A DNA stretch of 64,000 nt, from contig JAUXWR010000404.1 of assembly GCA_030680075.1 (NCBI GenBank), positions 1 to 64,000 of the forward strand. The letters run 5' to 3'. The stretch comes from Legionella sp. (GTDB lineage: Bacteria; Pseudomonadota; Gammaproteobacteria; Legionellales; Legionellaceae). Below, in pieces: positions 19,331-27,553 of the stretch; positions within the stretch are counted from its first letter, which is position 1, and each line of letters starts with the position of its first letter. The translations under genes and the position numbers were made by a program. The notes under the pieces are model-generated. The model was not told the DNA's origin, did not search any database, and saw only the letters and a list, made by a program, of their open reading frames with translations.

Positions 19331-20368
19331 ATGCCAAATTTTAAACCAGAAACGTTGCAAACCATTAAAAAATTATACCTCCAATATCTCGGTTATATTC
19401 CATCCCTTATCGAAAATGCTAATGAGGAAATGCAAGCATTAAAAGATGGAAAATTTTTACGAGAATCTTCGTTGTCTGAAAAGCTTCAAGAATCTTCTCT
19501 TTCAACGAGTTTTATTAATTTTTTGCGGATTGTCAGTGCTGGAGTAAACCTTATTACTGATAATGATCACTATTGCACTCCTGTCCATTTAGTCTTAAAA
19601 GAGTTTTTGGCGTGGGCGAATTCCTTTGAAAAAGAAGATTTTTTTCAGGAAGTTGCAGACGTTGAAGCGCGTTTCACTTTATATAAAGCGTTATTTTTGT
19701 CAGAAAGCAATTTAATGGAAATCAGTCCAGATAACATTGATAAATTTAATTTAGGAATAGTGGGCTGTGAAACTGTTATTTCGAGTGCCAAGGAAGAGCT
19801 TGATATTTTTGCGGTCCATCCACTACTGAATAACGAAGTTACAAAGCTAAATTTGGCGTTTAAGAATTTTAATGAGCAATGCTTGCGAGATAATCACGAG
19901 CCATTGGTGATGAATAATCTGGATAGAGAAACAGAGTGTTTAAACGGCTACTTTACAGAGCTCTCTAAGGTATTTGAAACTACTAAGAGTAAGGGGTGGC
20001 TCCTGGAGCAGCAACGCCAGGACATGCGAGTTCACTCAGAGTTAATCTTGGTTCAAATTAACAGGGTTAAAGAGGCGGTGAAAACTATTATTAACAATGC
20101 TGAAAATAATCCTCAATTGCTAATTAATTTGATAGAAGCAAAAGGTTTTTCTGCAAAAATTACTAATTTTTTCACGAAAATTTCTATTGGAATCGATGCA
20201 ATCAAATGGCGAATCGGTACGGATGTTGGTCGTATACAAGGTATTCGCCAACACGCAGGGCTAACGGGATGCTGGGGATTGAATAATCATCAACGCCAAA
20301 ATTCTTTAGGGATAGTTGATGAAGAAAACGTAGAACAGGGTATCGCCTTTAGTAATCAACTATCTTAG
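19331..20368 (+). CDS. Tandem paralogue 2, helical protein of unknown function
   Basis: 345 residues, homologous over its whole length to the gene at 18015. The N-terminus (PNFKPETLQTIKKLYLQYLGY), the central CTPVHLVLKEFL segment and the C-terminal IKWRIGTDVGR segment all correspond. Even the DNA before the ATG is alike (GGGTTTCATATG against GGGGTTCTATATG). The two have drifted far apart at protein level, so the duplication is old. The terminator between them and their matching leaders suggest separate transcription. Function is unknown. Confidence 0.6.
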   Translation: MPNFKPETLQTIKKLYLQYLGYIPSLIENANEEMQALKDGKFLRESSLSEKLQESSLSTSFINFLRIVSAGVNLITDNDHYCTPVHLVLKEFLAWANSFEKEDFFQEVADVEARFTLYKALFLSESNLMEISPDNIDKFNLGIVGCETVISSAKEELDIFAVHPLLNNEVTKLNLAFKNFNEQCLRDNHEPLVMNNLDRETECLNGYFTELSKVFETTKSKGWLLEQQRQDMRVHSELILVQINRVKEAVKTIINNAENNPQLLINLIEAKGFSAKITNFFTKISIGIDAIKWRIGTDVGRIQGIRQHAGLTGCWGLNNHQRQNSLGIVDEENVEQGIAFSNQLS

Positions 20369-20452
20369 CAGTCAAGCAATGCCGCGGAAAGTTTGGCAAA
20401 ATACGAGGTTGTAAAAAATGCAAAGAGAATAGGAATTTTAACCGATATCTTG

Positions 20453-20477
20453 TTCCTGTATTAAAATGTACAGGGAA
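20453..20477. other. Small inverted repeat before the ankyrin gene
   Basis: CCTGTA (20455-20460) and TACAGG (20469-20474) are inverted around eight bases, within TTCCTGTA...TACAGGGAA. It lies 100 bases upstream of the ankyrin gene start and 85 bases after the previous stop. It could be an operator; there is no T-tract to make it a terminator. Confidence 0.3.
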
Positions 20478-20577
20478 TAATTACTAGTAACATACCCATC
20501 TGGTTATTTTATGTTCTTGTGTTTCCAGATCAATATGATTATAATTTGCGCATTTAGAATATTAATTGGAATTAGAA

Positions 20578-22134
20578 ATGGCAAAGTATAATCATGATTC
20601 CCACGGCTATTTAATCGAATTATTACGAGGGCTTAATTATCCTATTGGTAAGGTTCCCAAAGGGATTTGTTTAGGTCATGCTTTTATGTCAATGATATGT
20701 ATGTTTTTATATGACCAAAAGCAATGGAATTATGCTGACAAGGGGCTTTCTCGAGATGTTATTGATCATACTTTTTCCAATTATAAGGCTTTAGACGTTG
20801 TTAGAAATATTCACAATGCCCAAAAACTCATGGTGAGTGGAGCTCCCATTGATGATGAGCTAAGACGCTGGATGAATATTTTTGCTTTTATGGACGGTAT
20901 TTTTTTAATAAGTTATGCAGAAAACATTAAATGGCTCCCTAATGAATATAAATTTGACTATCAACACTCAACTCGATTTTTAGAGATACTTAATCCTTTT
21001 CCACAGTCCATTATCTTTGTTGATCAGATAGTGGGGACATTCAAACCTAAAGAATTTACTTTTTTTTTAGAAGAACTTGTGAAATGTAACAGACCTTTTA
21101 AATTGGTATCTTTTGGTAAAAGTTTTTTTAACAGCAATGAGAATCATGTTTTAACAAAAGGCTACTCCCCCGGAGAGGAAGTAAATTGGTTTTCCAGAAA
21201 CGTTTCAGACAGTAATACCATATCTTATTCGCGCAACTGTAAATTTAATGTTGAACAGAGAATGGCTACTAATATGTGTAAACCTCGGTCAATTTCAGAC
21301 CCAAATATTTTTGGTGTTCATCTTTACTCTCTTGAAACAGACGCCCTTATATTAAAAGAGCGTGTTATGGCAATTAATAAATTAGGCACGTGGCAACAAG
21401 CTATGTTGCCATCACTGAAGAAAATTAAGCGTCAAAAGGGTAACTGGACATTATTGAATACCTATGCGCGAATGGGTGTGGCAGAAGGAATCAGTCAAAT
21501 TGCTTCAATTGTAGCGGATTTTGACCAAGAATGTCTTAGAGGAGAACATCCTTTATTAGCTGCCATTCAATATCGTCAATATGAAGCGTTAATAGCTCTA
21601 TTAGATCATGGCGCTAACCCAAATATAAAAATCGGTAAAGGGATGACTCCATTATCTCTCGCTATAAGTTTAAATGACGAAACTTGCATCAAACTTTTAT
21701 TGCAGAAGGGGGCAGATCCTAATTTTCAAATACCAGGTGAACCGTCAGCTCTTTTTTATGCAGCTCTGTATGGAAATCCATATATTGTAAAACAATTAAT
21801 GGCAAAAGAAGCAGATCCAACTTTGGTTTGCATTCAATCAAAAGAGCAATTAATGGATTTTGCTAAGTCGGAAAATGTTGAGGAACAAATGTCGGAATTT
21901 ATAACATCTAAAGAACTCCAGTTATCAGATAAGATAGCTATTCGTCCTGATGAAATAGCTATGATCATGGGCCAACAAGATTTACATGAAACCTTGTCAA
22001 CTTACTATATTAAATTTTTGAAAAGCCAATCACCAATGCAAAAATTGATAGAGACTGGCCTTAGTTTTTGGCAAAGGGAGCAATCAACTCAAAATACAGA
22101 GATTCTTACTAATTCAGAGCAGAATTCTATGTAG
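20578..22134 (+). CDS. Ankyrin-repeat protein, candidate effector
   Basis: About 518 residues. Ankyrin repeats lie at about 322-416, with recognisable units HPLLAAIQYRQYEALIALL, DHGANPN, TPLSLAISLNDETCIKLLL, KGADPNF and ALFYAALYGNPYIVKQLM. The N-terminal domain (1-230) contains KGICLGHAFMSM with Cys31; a Cys in a short Gly-rich loop followed by a helix, and His190 in ENHVL later on, recall papain-like protease folds, but that is a weak resemblance. I chose the ATG at 20578 because GGAA lies six bases upstream. Ankyrin proteins in this kind of organism are often Dot/Icm effectors acting in the host cell; here that is inferred from architecture and accessory location. Confidence 0.7.
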   Translation: MAKYNHDSHGYLIELLRGLNYPIGKVPKGICLGHAFMSMICMFLYDQKQWNYADKGLSRDVIDHTFSNYKALDVVRNIHNAQKLMVSGAPIDDELRRWMNIFAFMDGIFLISYAENIKWLPNEYKFDYQHSTRFLEILNPFPQSIIFVDQIVGTFKPKEFTFFLEELVKCNRPFKLVSFGKSFFNSNENHVLTKGYSPGEEVNWFSRNVSDSNTISYSRNCKFNVEQRMATNMCKPRSISDPNIFGVHLYSLETDALILKERVMAINKLGTWQQAMLPSLKKIKRQKGNWTLLNTYARMGVAEGISQIASIVADFDQECLRGEHPLLAAIQYRQYEALIALLDHGANPNIKIGKGMTPLSLAISLNDETCIKLLLQKGADPNFQIPGEPSALFYAALYGNPYIVKQLMAKEADPTLVCIQSKEQLMDFAKSENVEEQMSEFITSKELQLSDKIAIRPDEIAMIMGQQDLHETLSTYYIKFLKSQSPMQKLIETGLSFWQREQSTQNTEILTNSEQNSM

Positions 22135-22209
22135 GGGTTAGAACCCCATGATGGAAAAATCGGTGTAAAGCTTTGGCGCGCTTGTCTGAAAATTTGGTGG
22201 CGGCGATAA

Positions 22210-22317
22210 TTAACGTGGAATAAAAAATTTTCTCCTGGAGCATGGGAAAAATACTGGGCTAGCGAAGTAGTAGATATTGAAGGCTATAAAAACCACTATA
22301 TACCTGATAACTTGTAA
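22210..22317 (+). pseudogene. Possible C-terminal gene remnant
   Basis: After a stop at 22207 there are 35 open codons ending at TAA 22315. They read like a real protein tail (SPGAWEKYWASEVVDIEGY...IPDNL), but no start codon or RBS precedes them. I read this as a decayed fragment in the 210 bp gap between the ankyrin gene and the toxin-antitoxin pair. I cannot assign a family. Confidence 0.25.
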
Positions 22318-22345
22318 TTAGCCTTTGTTGTTCTGAACTTGGTAA

Positions 22346-22666
22346 TTAAACAGCTTCAATTGATAGCCGAAATCCAAGACCTCTCAAGACGGTATCTAGT
22401 GTTATGAGTCTGGGATTGCCGCGTTTTGATAATATGCGGTACAGATGCTCTCTATTCAATTTTGTTTTTTCTGATAATTTGCTTATTCCACCATAAGCTT
22501 GCGCTACATTACGCAAGGCTAGCATGAATACTTCAGTATCGTGATCTTCTTCATATTCTTCTAGCGCAACTTTTAAATAAGCAATTGCCTCTCCTTTATC
22601 TGTGAGGCTTTCCAATAATCTATCGTTGTAGCTAGAGGTGTTTTTCATGATATTGTCATGGTTCAT
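22346..22666 (-). CDS. HigA-like antitoxin of an addiction module
   Basis: About 106 residues of the COG3636-type antidote family. The N-terminal part (YLKVALEEYEEDHDTEVFMLALRNVA) and the C-terminal helix-turn-helix (GGISKLSEKTKLNREHLYRILS) are diagnostic; the tail LDTVLRGLGFRLSIE is the usual ending. It would neutralise the neighbouring toxin and repress the operon through its DNA-binding domain. I place the start at 22666, with AGGAGA upstream, giving an 11-base overlap with the toxin; the frame opens at 22687. Toxin first, antitoxin second is the HigBA order. Confidence 0.88.
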   Translation of the reverse strand: MNHDNIMKNTSSYNDRLLESLTDKGEAIAYLKVALEEYEEDHDTEVFMLALRNVAQAYGGISKLSEKTKLNREHLYRILSKRGNPRLITLDTVLRGLGFRLSIEAV

Positions 22667-22985
22667 AACGATTCTCCTGTGACTCACGCCAATACGCGTG
22701 GGCTTTCTTTATATCATCTTCTTGAGATCCTTTATCGCCACCGAGTAGTAAAACAATGACGATGTCTCCTGATTTTCCATAATAAATGCGATAACCCGAT
22801 CCAAACATCAATCGAAGCTCGTATACTCCACTACCAACAGACTTGCAATCACCTTCATGCCCAAACGATAAGCGATCAACTCTACGTCGTATACGAGCTT
22901 TGGTTGTCTTATCTTTGATCTTGGTCAGCCAATCTTCAAATGGTTCTTTGCCAGAGTCAGTTTTATATAAGCGAATCTCTTTCAT
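22656..22985 (-). CDS. RelE/HigB-family toxin of an addiction module
   Basis: 109 residues matching the small addiction-module killer family (COG3657). Diagnostic stretches are YKTDSGKEPFEDWL, DRLSFGHEGDCKSVG, YELRLMFGSGYRIYYG and VLLLGGDKGSQ followed by DIKKAHAYW. Members are RelE-fold proteins expected to cleave mRNA on the ribosome. It is intact, with no missing core residues that I can see. The palindrome TTGTAGCT-TATT-AGCTACAA lies six bases before its ATG. There is no recognisable RBS between the palindrome and the ATG. Confidence 0.88.
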   Translation of the reverse strand: MKEIRLYKTDSGKEPFEDWLTKIKDKTTKARIRRRVDRLSFGHEGDCKSVGSGVYELRLMFGSGYRIYYGKSGDIVIVLLLGGDKGSQEDDIKKAHAYWRESQENRYEP

Positions 22986-22991
22986 TACTTA

Positions 22992-23011
22992 TTGTAGCTT
23001 ATTAGCTACAA
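22992..23011. promoter_or_regulatory. Palindromic operator and promoter of the toxin-antitoxin operon
   Basis: Perfect 8-base arms TTGTAGCT and AGCTACAA flank TATT. On the minus strand TACAAT within the palindrome can be a -10 box, with TTTGCA 17 bases upstream as the -35. A repressor bound here would block that promoter, which fits autoregulation by the HTH antitoxin. With this -10 the transcript would start at or next to the toxin ATG, so the mRNA may be leaderless. Confidence 0.65.
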
Positions 23012-23176
23012 AATGCAAACAGAACGGCTTTCTTGTGTTTAGTTTATGAATGAACCCAGAAGAAAATATTTCTGGTTTGTTTCTATCTTGCGTAAGATTA
23101 ATTGATGAGTTCGGTACGGGTTATTCATAACTGTTCTCTAGATCATATTAAACTAAACATCTCTCATAGGTGTACC

Positions 23177-24073
23177 CTATACAGATTGTATTAATTGATA
23201 TTTGTCATCCAGTTCTAATAACCATCTAAAAATCGAAATACCTGTAGAAAATATTTGATTGAATAGCTCAGAAGGTACGTCATTGTTTGTTTGGCCTGAT
23301 TTTCCATGGCGATATTTATGACTCATACTCACCCAGTTTGAAAAAATATTGGAGATATTAGCCGATGCCTCTTTGTTATGCGTGGCATAACAGGGATCGG
23401 AGTTAATCTTGCTATTTACTATGACCATTAATTTTTTGATTGATTCATCATTTAGTCTGTTTGGTTTGGTGGTGTTAATAAGGGTGAGCGTAAATGTTTC
23501 CACACACTTAAAAAATTCTTGAATGGGTGATTCTTTACTGTGATTTTTATAAAGGCCATCTAATACATTATTAAAGGTTTTTAAATTGTCTGTGTATTTA
23601 GGTTTGTTTAGTACGAGCAATGAGCATTTAACTGCTTGATGAAATTCTTCATCTGGATAATATCGAACTCGTCCGTTATCTTGTAAAACATAACACATTG
23701 ACTCTTCGTGGAAAATTCGATTAATTTCATCAATAAATTTAGCTATTGTGTTTTTTTCAAGTGGTGAATCTGGTTGTGATGTAACGGAATCGTGCACAAT
23801 GGTAATAAAATCTAAAATATCTGAAATTGGTGTATCCTGTTTATTAAAAGTATCCTCGATACAATAGATAACAGACCGTGGGTGGTCAGGATTTTTTATG
23901 AACTTTAGACTGATTCCCATTTCAGAACGGCAATGCATATAGGTCGCGTGTGGAAAACATCTGCGAGTAAAATCTTCCAAGTATTTTAAGACTCGATTTC
24001 TAAATTTTGGTTTATCTTCATTTCTTGTGGTATCAATTGAGTAAAATTTGGAAAATATCTGTGAATTATTCAT
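23177..24073 (-). CDS. HEPN-like protein, candidate abortive-infection factor
   Basis: 298 residues with no signal peptide or membrane segment. The N-terminal half is mixed; a central segment (DNGRVRYYPDEEFHQAVK) and the C-terminal motif KYRHGKSGQ (Arg255-His256), followed by STGISIFRWLLEL, resemble a family of stand-alone proteins that end in a HEPN-like helical domain. HEPN proteins commonly act as RNases in toxin or phage-defence systems. The assignment rests on a short motif and is tentative. It lies between a toxin-antitoxin pair and a tRNA gene, a setting where defence genes are often found. Confidence 0.4.
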   Translation of the reverse strand: MNNSQIFSKFYSIDTTRNEDKPKFRNRVLKYLEDFTRRCFPHATYMHCRSEMGISLKFIKNPDHPRSVIYCIEDTFNKQDTPISDILDFITIVHDSVTSQPDSPLEKNTIAKFIDEINRIFHEESMCYVLQDNGRVRYYPDEEFHQAVKCSLLVLNKPKYTDNLKTFNNVLDGLYKNHSKESPIQEFFKCVETFTLTLINTTKPNRLNDESIKKLMVIVNSKINSDPCYATHNKEASANISNIFSNWVSMSHKYRHGKSGQTNNDVPSELFNQIFSTGISIFRWLLELDDKYQLIQSV

Positions 24074-24199
24074 TTTGGATCTCGATCAATTAACAAGGTA
24101 AGGTTAACCGAGCTTTTGCAGGGAGTTAGCCTAAAAGTTAGCCTGACGAGGAATTTATTTAACAAATCTTTATTTAATCAAAGAGTTACCGAAGTTACT

Positions 24200-24287
24200 T
24201 GGCGGAGAGACAGGGATTCGAACCCTGGGAAGGTTTCCCTTCAACGGTTTTCAAGACCGCCGCAATCGACCACTCTGCCATCTCTCC
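24200..24287 (-). tRNA. tRNA-Ser(UGA)
   Basis: The minus strand reads a complete 88-base class II tRNA: acceptor GGAGAGA pairs with TCTCTCC, there is a D-arm GCAGAGTGG, an anticodon loop with TGA (complement of 24251-24253), a long variable arm GGGAAACCTTCCC, the T-arm GGTTCGAATCC and an encoded CCA. The UGA anticodon decodes UCA-type serine codons. Its 3' end faces the accessory block at 18-24 kb, as expected where a tRNA 3' end served as an integration site, though no integrase or duplicated tRNA end was found. Confidence 0.95.
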
Positions 24288-24402
24288 GTGGCGGATATTA
24301 TAATAACCATTATTTCAATGCAAATGTTTTTTATCAATTTCTTCCACTTTTTTGTAAAACCCAAAACATGAAGAGGTACAGGGCTTGTTTTTAATTATAC
24401 TG

Positions 24403-24431
24403 TTCGCAAATTAATAGCGGATGGGTATAAT
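24403..24431 (+). promoter_or_regulatory. Sigma-70 promoter of bamD
   Basis: TTCGCA (24403-24408) and TATAAT (24426-24431) are separated by 17 bases, and lie about 50 bases before the bamD ATG. This is a good match to the consensus. Confidence 0.65.
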
Positions 24432-24480
24432 GTGCCACATTTGCTGTGTTGTGCTGCATTAACTTGTTTAGGTGTGTTAT

Positions 24481-25230
24481 ATGAAACGAATTCAAGCGCT
24501 AATCCTTCTTGTTGCAATACTTTCATTATTTTCTTGCGCTAAAAGTGACGATGACGATAATGGGCCATTTAAAGGGATGACTGCCAAACAGCTTTTTACT
24601 GAGTCTGAAAGTTCAATGGCCAAGGAGCAATATGCTTCAGCTATCAAGCGCCTTGAGGCTTTGGAGTCAATGTATCCTTTTAGTGATTATGCCCAAACTG
24701 CTCAAACTGATTTGATTTATGCTTATTATAATAATGGTGATTACCCATCTGCTGCTGCAACGGCTGAGCGCTATATTCATCTCTATCCCCGGGCAAAAAA
24801 CGTTGATTATGCCTACTACATGAAAGGTCTTGCCAATTTTCAACAGTTACGCGGTGCTCTTGTTAATATGTTACCCATGGATGAGTCCTGGCGCGATCCT
24901 GGCACACAGACACAAGCTTTTGCTGATTTCGCTGTATTGATACAACGATTTCCTGAAAGCCGCTATAAAGCGAATGCCCTGCAGCGGATGATTTATCTGC
25001 GTAATATGTTTGCGCAACGCGAGTTAAATACAGCAAATTATTATTTTGAGCGCAAAATGTATGTTGCAGCGGCCGAGCGGGCGAGTTACCTTGTTAAAAA
25101 CTACCCGCAAGCTCCCAGTGCAAAAGCCGCTCTTGTAATACTTTACCGTGCAAATATGGCAATGGGTTTGCAAAAAGCTGCAGCAGATGCCCAAGTGGTC
25201 TACCAGGCAACCTATCACAGTAATATCTAA
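24481..25230 (+). CDS. Outer-membrane assembly lipoprotein BamD
   Basis: About 249 residues. A signal peptide ends in the lipobox LFSC (Cys19), so the protein is lipidated and inserted in the inner leaflet of the outer membrane. TPR-type helical repeats follow (AKQLFTESESSMAKEQYASAIKRLE and later units), which in the Bam complex contact BamA and help fold beta-barrel proteins. The ATG at 24481 gives the short signal peptide; an in-frame ATG lies three codons earlier. Length matches the family (~245). Part of its 3' end is duplicated just downstream. Confidence 0.95.
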   Translation: MKRIQALILLVAILSLFSCAKSDDDDNGPFKGMTAKQLFTESESSMAKEQYASAIKRLEALESMYPFSDYAQTAQTDLIYAYYNNGDYPSAAATAERYIHLYPRAKNVDYAYYMKGLANFQQLRGALVNMLPMDESWRDPGTQTQAFADFAVLIQRFPESRYKANALQRMIYLRNMFAQRELNTANYYFERKMYVAAAERASYLVKNYPQAPSAKAALVILYRANMAMGLQKAAADAQVVYQATYHSNI

Positions 25231-25231
25231 T

Positions 25232-25321
25232 GTAGCCCGGATTAGCGCGAGCGTAATCCGGGATCTTCGTGTTTTCGCAATAATGCGTTTCCCGGATTAC
25301 GCTAGCGCTAATCCGGGCTAC
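25232..25321. repeat. Paired REP-type palindrome 1
   Basis: Two inverted REP units face each other: GTAGCCCGGATTAGCGCGAG at the left and CTAGCGCTAATCCGGGCTAC at the right. Each half can also fold on itself (CCGGATTAGCG with CGTAATCCGG). The core recurs at 25408, 28742, 36827, 42633, 42754 and 55216. It directly follows the bamD stop and may stabilise or terminate the transcript. Confidence 0.85.
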
Positions 25322-25327
25322 AATGGT

Positions 25328-25407
25328 GCTCTTGTAATCATTTACCGGGCAAAATGCAAAAGCTGCGGCAGATGCCCAAGCGGCAACTTATCACAGTAAT
25401 ATCTAAT
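25328..25407 (+). pseudogene. Duplicated fragment of the bamD 3' end
   Basis: This segment copies the end of bamD: GCTCTTGTAAT at 25129 and 25328, then AGATGCCCAAG and ATCACAGTAATATCTAA in both. Compared with bamD it has lost about 20 bases (including ATATGGCAATGGGTTTGC) and has substitutions. It has no start and cannot be expressed as BamD. Together with the REP pair that follows it, it is a tandem duplication of 25129-25321. Confidence 0.8.
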
Positions 25408-25496
25408 GTAGCCCGGATTAGCGCGAGCGTAATCCGGGATCTTCGTGTTTCGGAGTGATGCGTTTCCCGGATTACGCTGGCGCTAATCCGGGCTAC
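25408..25496. repeat. Paired REP-type palindrome 2
   Basis: The second copy of the REP pair at 25232-25321, nearly identical (for example GCGCGAGCGTAATCCGGGAT in both). It arose with the duplicated bamD tail. It lies between bamD and the convergent rdgC gene. Confidence 0.85.
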
Positions 25497-25508
25497 ATTG
25501 TTACATTG

Positions 25509-26441
25509 TTAAAACGCGCATTCCTCTTCCAGGATTGCGGTGGTTTGATTTTCAGCGTCCTTGTTTAAGCCTGCGATAAGTGAGTCTGTCAGGCCGCGTA
25601 GTTCACCGCATAACAAGGTGAGCGCTGCGTCTTTTTGTAAGTATTCTTCTTCAAGCTTGCCAATTTCGTTAAACTCATCAATGAGATACTCCAGACTTTT
25701 TATGCGTTTGAAGGTCAAATCCTGAGTTAAGGTGAATTGAATGCGCTCATTCCAGATTAATGACACCTCAGCTGCAACAAGGCCTTGTGATAATAAGGTA
25801 GTTATCTCTTCAGAGGGTAATTCGTAACCTTTACAAGTGACCCGTTTTTTCTCATCATCGAGGGCAATAAGAAGGCAATCCGAAGCCAATTGAAAGGATG
25901 CAGGTAATGATTGAGGGTTAGTTATCCACTCGGCAAAGCGCACCGCGAGATTTTCACTGTGAAATAATGGTTCCAGTTGCAGACCGGGAATTGATTTGCG
26001 TAACAAGGCAGTAAGTTGCGATGCCTGATTTTCGCTAGCCGTATTGATGATCAAGCGTTTGTTTTGCGTATCAAACATCGCTTGCAAACGTTTTTGTACA
26101 CAAAAAGATTTAGGCAATAGTTCAAATTCCAAATCCTCTGCCATTTGCGCTTTTTCAGCACGCTTGATAGTGCGCCCTTGCTGCGTTTCCAGTGCTAAAA
26201 TGCGCTCACTGAGAATTTTGTTAATCACGCCGCGCGGTAGAATTCGCTCCTCTTTACCCAGGCAAATAAGAGCACTGCCTGCCACTTCCTGGATTAGTTC
26301 ATCAGCAAACGCAGGTAACCAACCGTAAATAAAACGGGCATGAGGAGGGCAGGGTTTAAGTTTTTCTTCCGTTAGCAGTTGTTCAAAATCTACTTCTTCA
26401 CTTAGCTCATAATGATAAATGAGGGCATTATTAAACCACAT
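25509..26441 (-). CDS. Recombination-associated protein RdgC
   Basis: 310 residues, typical of the family (~303). RdgC forms a ring dimer that binds DNA without sequence preference and can restrain RecA. The N-terminus MWFNNALIYHY, the GWLPAF motif and LPRGVINKILSERI are characteristic. It is a single-gene unit convergent with bamD. Only 73 bases separate its start from the end of the next minus-strand gene, so it might be co-transcribed with it. Confidence 0.93.
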   Translation of the reverse strand: MWFNNALIYHYELSEEVDFEQLLTEEKLKPCPPHARFIYGWLPAFADELIQEVAGSALICLGKEERILPRGVINKILSERILALETQQGRTIKRAEKAQMAEDLEFELLPKSFCVQKRLQAMFDTQNKRLIINTASENQASQLTALLRKSIPGLQLEPLFHSENLAVRFAEWITNPQSLPASFQLASDCLLIALDDEKKRVTCKGYELPSEEITTLLSQGLVAAEVSLIWNERIQFTLTQDLTFKRIKSLEYLIDEFNEIGKLEEEYLQKDAALTLLCGELRGLTDSLIAGLNKDAENQTTAILEEECAF

Positions 26442-26514
26442 AGCTCATCCTTTTTTGACAAAAAAGCGATGCTAACATGATTGGCTGAATCTTCGCGATA
26501 AATTTAGTAATAAT

Positions 26515-27468
26515 CTACCAATACATATTTAAAGCAATAATAGAGGAAGAAAATTCGGCCGTTTCGCGACCATTCACGATAAACCAGACGCCCGCGATAA
26601 TCCCTACATTGGCGTTAAAATTATATTCAAGTGCGGGTGCAAACGTCACTTGTTTACTCATATCGTGTCCTACTATTGCCGGATTGCCCAGTTCATCTAC
26701 ACCAGGATAACCATTAAATAGTGATCCATGCCGTTTGCTTACAAAAGTTTCCATAACAGCAACCCAGTGTTGAGTGAGATTTAATTCACCCGCAAGATCA
26801 ATGCTTGCCATATTTCCTGGTCGAATGGTGCCATCGGTAGTGTCGCTCCCGCCATAACTGGAAAGCCCACTAATGTGAGCCTTACTCGCATCCACATACC
26901 CTAAACTCAAACGGGTGCGCAGATAATGATCGGCGCTAAGTTGGCTCAGGAGCTGAAAATTAAGATTAAGCGCGGTCTGATAGCTGCCGAGTCCTGTAGA
27001 ATCCGTACCATTTTCAAAAAAATCCAGTTTTTCAAAGCGACCGGTTGGGATAATTTCCTGGATAGTGAAGCGAAAATCAGGACGCCAACGGGATTGCTTT
27101 TGTTCAAAGAGTTGAAAGCCTATGGCGGCACTTGTATCACTCAAGCGGTGTGAACTGGAGCCTTGATTACGATTATAGGCGTAAGGGAGAACAAACTGCA
27201 CATCCATTTTATTAGTTATACCATGAGAAAAAATGATACTTTCTACGTAATTTTTATCACCAGGCGTATGAGTTACTTTTCCAAAGCTGTTATAAATCCC
27301 TTCAATATCAGTAATAAAAGTGTAGAGCTCGAGATTGGTATGCCCATTTGGAATGGTATGCCCCGATGGGGCAAGGAGTGGGCCGGTAAACCAGGGTCCC
27401 GCTACAGCGCTTTTACCTAAAGAAAAAAACAGCAAAAAAGATAAAAAATTGACAAAGCCCTGTCGCAT
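26515..27468 (-). CDS. Outer-membrane beta-barrel protein (MetA-pathway-like)
   Basis: About 317 residues. An N-terminal signal peptide (MRQGFVNFLSFLLFFSLGKSAVAG) is followed by alternating amphipathic strands and a terminal aromatic residue (MYW), as in outer-membrane barrels. GPWFTGPLLAPSGHTIPNGH and the FSHGITNKMDVQFVLPYAY segment are like the family named after a phenol meta-pathway protein. The real substrate is unknown. I take the ATG at 27468, which has TGAGG upstream; the frame is open from a TTG at 27480. It is divergent from rlmI. Confidence 0.7.
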   Translation of the reverse strand: MRQGFVNFLSFLLFFSLGKSAVAGPWFTGPLLAPSGHTIPNGHTNLELYTFITDIEGIYNSFGKVTHTPGDKNYVESIIFSHGITNKMDVQFVLPYAYNRNQGSSSHRLSDTSAAIGFQLFEQKQSRWRPDFRFTIQEIIPTGRFEKLDFFENGTDSTGLGSYQTALNLNFQLLSQLSADHYLRTRLSLGYVDASKAHISGLSSYGGSDTTDGTIRPGNMASIDLAGELNLTQHWVAVMETFVSKRHGSLFNGYPGVDELGNPAIVGHDMSKQVTFAPALEYNFNANVGIIAGVWFIVNGRETAEFSSSIIALNMYW

Positions 27469-27553
27469 GGTAAGCCTCAAATAGAATTATTCGCCTTGCA
27501 GCGTCCTTATACTCTGGTGTAGATTAGCCCACTTTTAAGGTTTGGGAAATACT

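Noticed and set aside
18000..24300. Prophage or integrative element with identifiable ends
   Set aside because: No integrase, no phage structural genes, and no repeat of the tRNA 3' end could be seen, so only a hot spot is suggested.
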